The notes under the pieces are model-generated. The model worked only from the letters and a program-made list of their open reading frames with translations. It had not been told where the DNA came from and did not search any database. A DNA stretch of 64,000 bases, from assembly GCF_032854445.1 (NCBI RefSeq), contig NW_027017993.1, positions 1 through 64,000 of the forward strand. Reading direction: 5' to 3'. The position numbers and the translations under genes are program-made. Source of the stretch: Liolophura sinensis. Taxonomy: Eukaryota; Mollusca; Polyplacophora; Chitonida; Chitonidae. Positions 41,401 through 52,251 of this stretch are shown here, one piece after another (the stretch's first letter is position 1; every line of letters begins with the position of its first letter).

Positions 41401-42345
41401 GCACCATTCGATTTCTCGTCAAAAAATACGTCGGATTAGCCTCTTACCAGCAGCATTGGAACAGTTTTTCCACTTTTGGATTTTTGCCTGGTATTTTTTC
41501 TAATTGAAATCGGCTACATTAACTATGTACAATCGCGACTGGTCATTACTATATTCAACTTTTCATTATAAGTTATGTGCCCTTCGGTAGCCCAGACGAC
41601 GTCAAATCTTTGGGCCAAGCCCATTTAACTCACCCAGCAAATGTCTTACTTCTAAGTCGAAGACAAACTCAATGTCTTTATCTACATGTAGAAAAACCAC
41701 ACCATTTGTATATAAAAAAAACACAAGGTACTTGATACAGTCCGCTGTAAAAAGTACAATTGAACACTGACCCACATCAATAAGGTGCCAAAAGATGCGC
41801 AATTGGGCCAGGCATCTCCAGCTGTTGAAAAATTGCAAATTTCCTTGGTTTCCATGGAGTAAGAGCCGTTGCTGGGCACGTGATCTTGACATCAATGATT
41901 ATTCATTTGTGGCTACAGCCAAAAGTATTGGTCGGAGAGCAACGCGGTTTACACCATTCGATTTCTCGTCAAAAAATACGTCGGATTAGCCTCTTACCAG
42001 CAGCATTGGAGCAGTTTTTCCACTTTTGGATTTTTGCCAGGTCTTTTTTTCTAATTGAAATCGGCTACATTAACTATATACAATCGCGACTGGTCATTAC
42101 TATATTCAACTTTTCATTATAAGTTATGTGGCCTTCGGTAGCCCAGACGACGTCAAATCTTTGGGCCAAGCCCATTTAACTCACCCAGCAAATGTCTTAC
42201 TTCTAAGTCGAAGACAAACTCAATGTCTTTATCTACATGTAGAAAAACCACACCATTTGTATATAAAAAAAACACAAGGTACTTGATACAGTCCGCTGTA
42301 AAAAGTACAATTGAACACTGACCCACATCAATAAGGTGCCAAAAG
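38494..42345 (+). repeat. Seven units including a block also found at 26940
   Basis: Units start at 38494, 39044, 39594, 40144, 40695, 41245 and 41795. The run 39044 to 41245 matches 26940 to 29141 in class order, 12,104 bp or 22 units away: GGGTCAGG unit, CTCAAAGTC-preceded unit, GTTTACACC unit with GGAGCAG, GCGAATTG/CTATATAC unit, then a plain unit. The trimer 40144-41794 then begins again at 41795, which also carries GTTTACACC, 1651 bp later. Confidence 0.75.
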
Positions 42346-45300
42346 ATGCGCAATTGGGCCAGGCATCTCCAGCTGTTGAAAAATTGCAAATTTCCTTGGT
42401 TTCCATGGAGTAAGAGCCGTTGCTGGGCACGTGATCTTGACATCAATGATTATTCATTTGTGGCTACAGCCAACAGTATTGGTCGGAGAGCAACGCGGTT
42501 TGCACCATTCGATTTCTCGTCAAAAGATACGTCGGATTAGCCTCTTACCAGCAGCATTGGAACAGTTTTTCCACTTTTGGATTTTTGCCTGGTCTTTTTG
42601 CGAATTGAAATCGGCTACATTAACTATGTACAATCGCGACTGGTCATTACTATATTCAACTTTTCATTATAAGTTATGTGCCCTTCGGTAGCCCAGACGA
42701 CGTCAAATCTTTGGGCCAAGCCCATTTAACTCACCCAGCAAATGTCTTACTTCTAAGTCGAAGACAAACTCAATGTCTTTATCTACATGTAGAAAAACCA
42801 CACCATTTGTATATAAAAAAAACACAAGGTACTTGATACAGTCCGCTGTAAAAAGTACAATTGAACACTGACCCACATCAATAAGGTGCCAAAAGATGCG
42901 CAAATTGGGCCAGGCATCTCCAGCTGTTGAAAAATTGCAAATTTCCTTGGTTTCCATGGAGTAAGAGCCGTTGCTGGGCACGTGATCTTGACATCAATGA
43001 TTATTCATTTGTGGCTACAGCCAAAAGTATTGGTCGGAGAGCAATGTGGTTTGCACCATTCGATTTCTCGTCAAAAAATACGTCGGATTAGCCTCTTACC
43101 AGCAGCATTGGAACAGTTTTTCCACTTTTGGATTTTTGCCTGGTATTTTTTCTAATTGAAATCGGCTACATTAACTATGTACAATCGCGACTGGTCATTA
43201 CTATATTCAACTTTTCATTATAAGTTATGTGCCCTTCGGTAGCCCAGACGACGTCAAATCTTTGGGCCAAGCCCATTTAACTCACCCAGCAAATGTCTTA
43301 CTTCTAAGTCGAAGACAAACTCAATGTCTTTATCTACATGTAGAAAAACCACACCATTTGTATATAAAAAAACACAAGGTACTTGATACAGTCCGCTGTA
43401 AAAAGGACAATTGAACACTGACCCACATCAATAAGGTGCCAAAAGATGCGCAATTGGGCCAGGCATCTCCAGCTGTTGAAAAATTGCAAATTTCCTTGGT
43501 TTCCATGGAGTAAGAGCCGTTGCCGGGCACGTAATCTTGACATCAATGATTATTCATTTGTGGCTACAGCCAAAAGTATTGGTCGGAGAGCAACGCGGTT
43601 TGCACCATTCGATTTCTCGTCAAAAAATAAGTCGGATTAGCCTCTTACCAGCAGCACTGGAACAGTTTTTCTACTTTTGGATTTTTGCCTGGTCTTTTTG
43701 CGAATTGAAATCGGCTACATTAACTATGTACAATCGCGACTGGTCATTACTATATTCAACTTTTCATTATAAGTTATGTGCCCTTCGGTAGCCCAGACGA
43801 CGTCAAATCTTTGGGCCAAGCCCATTTAACTCACCCAGCAGTTGTTTTACTTCTAAGTCGAAGACAAACTCAATGTCTTTATCTACATGTAGAAAAACCA
43901 CACCATTTGTATATAAAAAAAACACAAGGTACTTGATACAGTCCGCTGTAAAAAGTACAATTGAACACTGACCCACATCAATAAGGTGCCAAAAGATGCG
44001 CAATTGGGCCAGGCATCTCCAGCTGTTGAAAAATTGCAAATTTCCTTGGTTTCCATGGAGTAAGAGCCGTTGCTGGGCACGTGATCTTGACATCAATGAT
44101 TATTCATTTGTGGCTACAGCCAAAAGTATTGGTCGGAGAGCAACGCGGTTTGCACCATTCGATTTCTCGTCAAAAGATACGTCGGATTAGCCTCTTACCA
44201 TCAGCATTGGAACAGTTTTTCCACTTTTGGATTTTTGCCTGGTCTTTTTGCGAATTGAAATCGGCTACATTAACTATGTACAATCGCGACTGGTCATTAC
44301 TATATTCAACTTTTCATTATAAGTTATGTGCCCTTCGGTAGCCCAGACGACGTCAAATCTTTGGGCCAAGCCCATTTAACTCACCCAGCAAATGTCTTAC
44401 TTCTAAGTCGAAGACAAACTCAATGTCTTTATCTACATGTAGAAAAACCACACCATTTGTATATAAAAAAAACACAAGGTACTTGATACAGTCCGCTGTA
44501 AAAAGTACAATTGAACACTGACCCACATCAATAAGGTGCCAAAAGATGCGCAAATTGGGCCAGGCATCTCCAGCTGTTGAAAAATTGCAAATTTCCTTGG
44601 TTTCCATGGAGTAAGAGCCGTTGCTGGGCACGTGATCTTGACATCAATGATTATTCATTTGTGGCTACAGCCAAAAGTATTGGTCGGAGAGCAACGCGGT
44701 TTGCACCATTCGATTTCTCGTCAAAAAATACGTCGGATTAGCCTCTTACCAGCAGAATTGGAACAGTTTTTCCACTTTTGGATTTTTGCCTGGTATTTTT
44801 TCTAATTTAAATCGGCTACATTAACTATGTACAATCGCGACTGGTCATTACTATATTCAACTTTTCATTATAAGTTATGTGCCCTTCGGTAGCCCAGACG
44901 ACGTCAAATCTTTGGGCCAAGCCCATTTAACTCACCCAGCAAATGTCTTACTTCTAAGTCGAAGACAAACTCAATGTCTTTATCTACATGTAGAAAAACC
45001 ACACCATTTGTATATAAAAAAAACACAAGGTACTTGATACAGTCCGCTGTAAAAAGGACAATTGAACACTGACCCACATCAATAAGGTGCCAAAAGATGC
45101 GCAATTGGGCCAGGCATCTCCAGCTGTTGAAAAATTGCAAATTTCCTTGGTTTCCATGGAGTAAGAGCCGTTGCCGGGCACGTGATCTTGACATCAATGA
45201 TTATTCATTTGTGGCTACAGCCAAAAGTATTGGTCGGAGAGCAACGCGGTTTGCACCATTCGATTTCTCGTCAAAAAATACGTCGGATTAGCCTCTTACC

Positions 45301-45646
45301 AGCAGCATTGGAACAGTTTTTCTACTTTTGGATTTTTGCCTGGTCTTTTTGCGAATTGAAATCGGCTACATTAACTATGTACAATCGCGACTGGTCATTA
45401 CTATATTCAACTTTTCATTATAAGTTATGTGCCCTTCGGTAGCCCAGACGACGTCAAATCTTTGGGCCAAGCCCATTTAACTCACCCAGCAGTTGTTTTA
45501 CTTCTAAGTCGAAGACAAACTCAATATCTTTATCTACATGTAGAAAAACCACACCATTTGTATATAAAAAAAACACAAGGTACTTGATACAGTCCGCTGT
45601 AAAAAGTACAATTGAACACTGACCCACATCAATAAGGTGTCAAAAG
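42346..45646 (+). repeat. 3-unit higher-order repeat, two copies of about 1650 bp
   Basis: The units 42346/42896/43446 are repeated as 43996/44546/45097. Position 1 shares CAAAAGATACGTC (near 42531 and 44172). Position 2 shares the extra A in GCGCAAATTGGG (near 42899 and 44549). Position 3 shares GTTGCCGGGCACG (near 43520 and 45171). Three independent rare markers in the same order and spacing make the duplication clear. Copy one also has private changes: CACGTA for CACGTG at 43528-43533, and AATAAGTCGG near 43627. Confidence 0.9.
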
Positions 45647-48479
45647 ATGCGCAATTGGGCCAGGCATCTCCAGCTGTTGAAAAATTGCAAATTCCCTTGG
45701 TTTCCATGGAGTAAGAGCCGTTGCTGGGCACGTGATCTTGACATCAATGATTATTCATTTGTGGCTACAGCCAAAAGTATTGGTCGGAGAGCAACGCGGT
45801 TTGCACCATTCGATTTCTCGTCAAAAAATACGTCGGATTAGCCTCTTACCAGCAGCATTGGAACAGTTTTTCTACTTTTGGATTTTTGCCTGGTCTTTTT
45901 GCGAATTGAAATCGGCTACATTAACTATGTACAATCGCGACTGGTCATTACTATATTCAACTTTTCATTATAAGTTATGTGCCCTTCGGTAGCCCAGACG
46001 ACGTCAAATCTTTGGGCCAAGCCCATTTAACTCACCCAGCAGTTGTCTTACTTCTAAGTCGAAGACAAACTCAATGTCTTTATCTACATGTAGAAAAACC
46101 ACACCATTTGTATATAAAAAAAACACAAGGTACTTGATACAGTCCGCTGTAAAAAGTACAATTGAACACTGACCCACATCAATAAGGTGCCAAAAGATGC
46201 GCAATTGGGTCAGGCATCTCCAGCTGTTGAAAAATTGCAAATTTCCTTGGTTTCCATGGAGTAAGAGCCGTTGCTGGGCACGTGATCTTGACATCAATGA
46301 TTATTCATTTGTGGCTACAGCCAAAAGTATTGGTCGGAGAGCAACGTGGTTTGCACCATTCGATTTCTCGTCAAAAAATACGTCGGATTAGCCTCTTACC
46401 AGCAGAATTAGAACAGTTTTTCCACTTTTGGATTTTTGCCTGGTATTTTTTCTAATTGAAATCGGCTACATTAACTATGTACAATCGCGACTGGTCATTA
46501 CTATATTCAACTTTTCATTATAAGTTATGTGCCCTTCGGTAGCCCAGACGACGTCAAATCTTTGGGCCAAGCCCATTTAACTCACCCAGCAAATGTCTTA
46601 CTTCTAAGTCGAAGACAAACTCAATGTCTTTATCTACATGTAGAAAAACCACACCATTTGTATATAAAAAAAACACAAGGTACTTGATACAGTCCGCTGT
46701 AAAAAGTACAATTGAACACTGACCCACATCAATAAGGTGTCAAAAGATGCGCAATTGGGTCAGGCATCTCCAGCTGTTGAAAAATTGCAAATTTCCTTGG
46801 TTTCCATGGAGTAAGAGCCGTTGCTGGGCACGTGATCTTGACATCAATGATTATTCATTTGTGGCTACAGCCAAAAGTACTGGTCAGAGAGCAACGTGGT
46901 TTGCACCATTCGATTTCTCGTCAAAAAATACGTCGGATTAGCCTCTTACCAGCAGAATTGGAACAGTTTTTCCCACTTTTGGATTTTTGCCTGGTATTTT
47001 TTCTAATTGAAATCGGCTACATTAACTATGTACAATCGCGACTGGTCATTACTATATTCAACTTTTCATTATAAGTTATGTGCCCTTCGGTAGCCCAGAC
47101 GACGTCAAATCTTTGGGCCAAGCCCATTTAACTCACCCAGCAATTGTCTTACTTCTAAGTCGAAGACAAACTCAATGCCTTTATCTACATGTAGAAAAAC
47201 CACACCATTTGTATATAAAAAAAACACAAGGTACTTGATACAGTCCGCTGTAAAAAGTACAATTGAACACTGACCCACATCAATAAGGTGCCAAAAGATG
47301 CGCAATTGGGCCAGGCATCTCCAGCTGTTGAAAAATTGCAAATTTCCTTGGTTTCCATGGAGTAAGAGCCGTTGCTGGGCACGTGATCTTGACATCAATG
47401 ATTATTCATTTGTGGCTACAGCCAAAAGTATTGGTCGGAGAGCAACGCGGTTTGCACCATTCGATTTCTCGTCAAAAAATACGTCGGATTAGCCTCTTAC
47501 CAGCAGAATTAGAACAGTTTTTCCACTTTTGGATTTTTGCCTGGTATTTTTTCTAATTGAAATCGGCTACATTAACTATGTACAATCGCGACTGGTCATT
47601 ACTATATTCAACTTTTCATTATAAGTTATGTGCCCTTCGGTAGCCCAGACGACGTCAAATCTTTGGGCCAAGCCCATTTAACTCACCCAGCAAATGTCTT
47701 ACTTCTAAGTCGAAGACAAACTCAATGTCTTTATCTACATGTAGAAAAACCACACCATTTGTATATAAAAAAAACACAAGGTACTTGATACAGTCCGCTG
47801 TAAAAAGTACAATTGAACACTGACCCACATCAATAAGGTGTCAAAAGATGCGCAATTGGGTCAGGCATCTCCAGCTGTTGAAAAATTGCAAATTTCCTTG
47901 GTTTCCATGGAGTAAGAGCCGTTGCTGGGCACGTGATCTTGACATCAATGATTATTCATTTGTGGCTACAGCCAAAAGTACTGGTCAGAGAGCAACGTGG
48001 TTTGCACCATTCGATTTCTCGTCAAAAAATACGTCGGATTAGCCTCTTACCAGCAGAATTGGAACAGTTTTTCCACTTTTGGATTTTTGCCTGGTATTTT
48101 TTCTAATTGAAATCGGCTACATTAACTATGTACAATCGCGACTGGTCATTACTATATTCAACTTTTCATTATAAGTTATGTGCCCTTCGGTAGCCCAGAC
48201 GACGTCAAATCTTTGGGCCAAGCCCATTTAACTCACCCAGCAAATGTCTTACTTCTAAGTCGAAGACAAACTCAATGCCTTTATCTACATGTAGAAAAAC
48301 CACACCATTTGTATATAAAAAAAACACAAGGTACTTGATACAGTCCGCTGTAAAAAGTACAATTGAACACTGACCCACATCAATAAGGTGCCAAAAGATG
48401 CGCAATTGGGCCAGGCATCTCCAGCTGTTGAAAAATTGCAAATTTCCTTGGTTTCCATGGAGTAAGAGCCGTTGCTGGG

Positions 48480-48485
48480 CACGTG
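48480..48485. promoter_or_regulatory. CACGTG (E-box/G-box core) in each monomer
   Basis: CACGTG is the core bound by bHLH and some bZIP factors in eukaryotes. It is present in nearly every unit and spaced at 550 bp, so the array presents over a hundred copies. One copy, at 43528-43533, reads CACGTA. A 6-bp match alone does not show binding. Confidence 0.2.
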
Positions 48486-48617
48486 ATCTTGACATCAATG
48501 ATTATTCATTTGTGGCTACAGCCAAAAGTATTGGTCGGAGAGCAACGCGGTTTGCACCATTCGATTTCTCGTCAAAAAATACGTCGGATTAGCCTCTTAC
48601 CAGCAGCATTGGAACAG

Positions 48618-48665
48618 TTTTTCCACTTTTGGATTTTTGCCTGGTATTTTTTCTAATTGAAATCG
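48618..48665. other. Variable segment of the monomer (shown in the reference unit)
   Basis: Most substitutions and length changes between units concentrate in about 50 bp at unit positions 221-268. At least six recurring classes can be read: GGTATTTTTTCTAATTG, GGTATTTTGTCTAATTG, GGTCTTTTTGCGAATTG, GGTCTTTTTGCTAATTG, GGTCTTTTTTTCTAATTG, and GCTAACTGATTTCGG or GCTATCTGATTTCGG. The classes are linked to nearby changes (CTAC or CCAC before, CTATATAC or CTATGTAC after) and are the best markers of higher-order position. Why this segment varies more is not shown. Confidence 0.75.
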
Positions 48666-48834
48666 GCTACATTAACTATGTACAATCGCGACTGGTCATT
48701 ACTATATTCAACTTTTCATTATAAGTTATGTGCCCTTCGGTAGCCCAGACGACGTCAAATCTTTGGGCCAAGCCCATTTAACTCACCCAGCAAATGTCTT
48801 ACTTCTAAGTCGAAGACAAACTCAATGTCTTTAT

Positions 48835-48844
48835 CTACATGTAG
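48835..48844. other. 10-bp perfect palindrome CTACATGTAG (one per monomer)
   Basis: CTACATGTAG equals its own reverse complement. It is kept in nearly every copy; the clear loss is the deletion at 12523. It lies 17 bp upstream of the TATATAAA element. It could be a protein-binding dyad, or simply invariant because copies are homogenised. Confidence 0.7.
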
Positions 48845-48861
48845 AAAAACCACACCATTTG

Positions 48862-48874
48862 TATATAAAAAAAA
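48862..48874 (+). promoter_or_regulatory. TATATAAA followed by an A-tract (one per monomer)
   Basis: TATATAAA fits the eukaryotic TATA-box consensus and runs into a tract of about eight A. The A-tract changes length between copies and is broken by G in a few (near 9804, 11454, 12547, 40063 and 52174). Satellite transcription is known in many eukaryotes, but one match per 550 bp of AT-rich sequence is weak evidence for a promoter. A bendable A-tract affecting nucleosome position is an equally good reading. Confidence 0.2.
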
Positions 48875-48888
48875 CACAAGGTACTTGA

Positions 48889-48902
48889 TACAGTCCGCTG
48901 TA
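48889..48902. other. Small hairpin TACAG-TCCG-CTGTA (one per monomer)
   Basis: A 5-bp stem closes a 4-base loop 19 bp after the TATATAAA element. In the K-marked copies (upstream of 2182, 13731, 15384, 18687, 20887, 22537 and 23637) the left arm reads TAAAG, so the stem is broken. Such copies are nonetheless retained and copied, which argues against a strong requirement for the hairpin. Confidence 0.45.
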
Positions 48903-48947
48903 AAAAGTACAATTGAACACTGACCCACATCAATAAGGTGCCAAAAG

Positions 48948-51900
48948 ATGCGCAATTGGGCCAGGCATCTCCAGCTGTTGAAAAATTGCAAATTTCCTTG
49001 GTTTCCATGGAGTAAGAGCCGTTGCTGGGCACGTGATCTTGACATCAATGATTATTCATTTGTGGCTACAGCCAAAAGTATTGGTCGGAGAGCAACGCGG
49101 TTTACACCATTCGATTTCTCGTCAAAAAATACGTCGGATTAGCCTCTTACCAGCAGCATTGGAGCAGTTTTTCCACTTTTGGATTTTTGCCAGGTCTTTT
49201 TTTCTAATTGAAATCGGCTACATTAACTATATACAATCGCGACTGGTCATTACTATATTCAACTTTTCATTATAAGTTATGTGGCCTTCGGTAGCCCAGA
49301 CGACGTCAAATCTTTGGGCCAAGCCCATTTAACTCACCCAGCAAATGTCTTACTTCTAAGTCGAAGACAAACTCAATGTCTTTATCTACATGTAGAAAAA
49401 CCACACCATTTGTATATAAAAAAAACACAAGGTACTTGATACAGTCCGCTGTAAAAAGTACAATTGAACACTGACCCACATCACAATAAGGTGCCAAAAG
49501 ATGCGCAATTGGGCCAGGCATCTCCAGCTGTTGAAAAATTGCAAATTTCCTTGGTTTCCATGGAGTAAGAGCCGTTGCTGGGCACGTGATCTTGACATCA
49601 ATGATTATTCATTTGTGGCTACAGCCAAAAGTATTGGTCGGAGAGCAACGCGGTTTGCACCATTCGATTTCTCGTCAAAAAATACGTCGGATTAGCCTCT
49701 TACCAGCAGCATTGGAACAGTTTTTCTACTTTTGGATTTTTGCCTGGTCTTTTTGCGAATTGAAATCGGCTACATTAACTATATACAATCGCGACTGGTC
49801 ATTACTATATTCAACTTTTCATTATAAGTTATGTGGCCTTCGGTAGCCCAGACGACGTCAAATCTTTGGGCCAAGCCCATTTAACTCACCCAGCAAATGT
49901 CTTACTTCTAAGTCGAAGACAAACTCAATGTCTTTATCTACATGTAGAAAAACCACACCATTTGTATATAAAAAAAACACAAGGTACTTGATACAGTCCG
50001 CTGTAAAAAGTACAATTGAACACTGACCCACATCAATAAGGTGCCAAAAGATGCGCAACTGGGCCAGGCATCTCCAGCTGTTGAAAAATTGCAAATTTCC
50101 TTGGTTTCCATGGAGTAAGAGCCGTTGCTGGGCACGTGATCTTGACATCAATGATTATTCATTTGTGGCTACAGCCAAAAGTATTGGTCGGAGAGCAACG
50201 CGGTTTGCACCATTCGATTTCTCGTCAAAAAATACGTCGGATTAGCCTCTTACCAGCAGCATTGGAACAGTTTTTCTACTTTTGGATTTTTGCCTGGTCT
50301 TTTTGCGAATTGAAATCGGCTACATTAACTATATACAATCGCGACTGGTCATTACTATATTCAACTTTTCATTATAAGTTATGTGGCCTTCGGTAGCCCA
50401 GACGACGTCAAATCTTTGGGCCAAGCCCATTTAACTCACCCAGCAAATGTCTTACTTCTAAGTCGAAGACAAACTCAATGTCTTTATCTACATGTAGAAA
50501 AACCACACCATTTGTATATAAAAAAAACACAAGGTACTTGATACAGTCCGCTGTAAAAAGTACAATTGAACACTGACCCACATCAATAAGGTGCCAAAAG
50601 ATGCGCAATTGGGCCAGGCATCTCCAGCTGTTGAAAAATTGCAAATTTCCTTGGTTTCCATGGAGTAAGAGCCGTTGCTGGGCACGTGATCTTGACATCA
50701 ATGATTATTCATTTGTGGCTACAGCCAAAAGTATTGGTCGGAGAGCAACGCGGTTTGCACCATTTGATTTCTCGTCAAAAAATACGTCGGATTAGCCTCT
50801 TACCAGCAGCATTGGAACAGTTTTTCCACTTTTGGATTTTTGCCTGGTATTTTTTCTAATTGAAATCGGCTACATTAACTATGTACAATCGCGACTGGTC
50901 ATTACTATATTCAACTTTTCATTATAAGTTATGTGCCCTTCGGTAGCCCAGACGACGTCAAATCTTTGGGCCAAGCCCATTTAACTCACCCAGCAAATGT
51001 CTTACTTCTAAGTCGAAGACAAACTCAATGTCTTTATCTACATGTAGAAAACCACACCATTTGTATATAAAAAAAACACAAGGTACTTGATACAGTCCGT
51101 TGTAAAAAGTACAATTGAACACTGACCCACATCAATAAGGTGCCAAAAGATGCGCAATTGGGCCAGGCATCTCCAGCTGTTGAAAAATTGCAAATTTCCT
51201 TGGTTTCCATGGAGTAAGAGCCGTTGCTGGGCACGTGATCTTGACATCAATGATTATTCATTTGTGGCTACAGCCAAAAGTATTGGTCGGAGAGCAACGC
51301 GGTTTGCACCATTCGATTTCTCGTCAAAAAATACGTCGGATTAGCCTCTTACCAGCAGCATTGGAACAGTTTTTTCTACTTTTGGATTTTTGCCTGGTCT
51401 TTTTGCTATCTGATTTCGGCTACATTAACTATGTACAAACGCGACTGGTCATTACTATATTCAACTTTTCATTATAAGTTATGTGCCCTTCGGTAGCCCA
51501 GACGACGTCAAATCTTTGGGCCAAGCCCATTTAACTCACCCAGCAAATGTCTTACTTCTAAGTCGAAGACAAACTCAAAGTCTTTATCTACATGTAGAAA
51601 AACCACACCATTTGTATATAAAAAAAACACAAGGTACTTGATACAGTCCGCTGTAAAAAGGACAATTGAACACTGACCCACATCAATAAGGTGCCAAAAG
51701 ATGCGCAATTGGGCCAGGCATCTCCAGCTGTTGAAAAATTGCAAATTTCCTTGGTTTCCATGGAGTAAGAGCCGTTGCTGGGCACGTGATCTTGACATCA
51801 ATGATTATTCATTTGTGGCTACAGCCAAAAGTATTGGTCGGAGAGCAACGCGGTTTGCACCATTCGATTTCTCGTCAAAAAATACGTCGGATTAGCCTCT

Positions 51901-52251
51901 TACCAGCAGCATTGGAACAGTTTTTCCACTTTTGGATTTTTGCTTGGTCTTTTTTTCTAATTGAAATCGGCTACATTAACTATGTACAATCGCGACTGGT
52001 CATTACTATATTCAACTTTTCATTATAAGTTATGTGCCCTTCGGTAGCCCAGACGACGTCAAATCTTTGGGCCAAGCCCATTTAACTCACCCAGCAAATG
52101 TCTTACTTCTAAGTCGAAGACAATCTCAATGTCTTTATCTACATGTAGAAAAACCACACCATTTGTATATAAAGAAAACACAAGGTACTTGATACAGTCC
52201 GCTGTAAAAAGTACAATTGAACACTGACCCACATCAATAAGGTGCCAAAAG
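48948..52251 (+). repeat. Mixed section, units 48948-51701
   Basis: Units start at 48948, 49501, 50051, 50601, 51150 and 51701. The first carries GTTTACACC with GGAGCAG. The next two both have GCGAATTG with CTATATAC followed by GTGGCC, so a single unit has been duplicated in tandem (the second has CGCAACTGGG). The unit at 48948 is 553 bp because of an extra CA in CACATCACAATAAGG near 49483 and one extra T. At 51150 a new set of variants appears (GTAGAAAACC, CAGTCCGTTG, CTATCTGATTTCGG, TACAAACGCG) that is typical of the right-hand part of the window. Confidence 0.75.

Larger units (their letters stand above)
45647..48947 (+). repeat. Six-unit block copied from (or to) 35194-38493
   Basis: Units 45647, 46197, 46747, 47298, 47848 and 48398 match 35194, 35744, 36294, 36844, 37394 and 37944 in order. 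The markers are AAATTCCCTTGG, then GGGTCAGG with AGAATTAGAAC, then two dimers of AGTACTGGTCAGAG followed by CTCAATGCCTTT. The separation is 10,453 bp, or 19 units. Since the internal dimer is present in both blocks, the dimer arose before the block was copied. Private changes (extra C near 46973, CAGCAATTGTC near 47141) show some divergence since. Confidence 0.85.
48398..48947 (+). repeat. Reference monomer (550 bp, common variant class)
   Basis: This copy is a convenient reference: it has the modal length and the most frequent state at nearly every variable site (upstream CTCAATGCC aside). In order along + it contains CAATTG (48403-48408), TCCATGGA (48454-48461), CACGTG (48480-48485), the variable segment (about 48618-48665), GACGTC (48751-48756), the palindrome CTACATGTAG (48835-48844), TATATAAA and an A-tract (48862-48874), and a 5-bp hairpin (48889-48902). 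By my reading the unit holds about 18 CpG sites. No internal sub-repeat of the 550-bp unit is obvious to the eye. Confidence 0.85.

Noticed and set aside
48513-48568. tRNA-like internal promoter (TGGCTACAGCC then TTCGATTTC), as in a tRNA-derived SINE
   Set aside because: The first element fits an A box poorly, the second misses one base of the B-box consensus, and no cloverleaf or terminator follows. A chance resemblance is more likely.
48398-48592. 64-residue forward open frame (and overlapping 80- to 86-residue frames), repeated in most units
   Set aside because: Same reason: periodic repetition in step with the satellite, overlapping competing frames, C-terminal ends changing with the variable segment, and no recognisable family.
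48755-49048. 97-residue reverse-strand open frame, repeated in most units
   Set aside because: It recurs once per 550 bp because the DNA repeats. Some copies carry a propagated stop or frameshift, no domain is recognisable, and frames of similar length are open on the other strand too.
49480-49490. Extra CA in CACATCACAATAAGG as a possible target-site duplication
   Set aside because: Only two bases are added with no inserted element, so it is an ordinary small indel.
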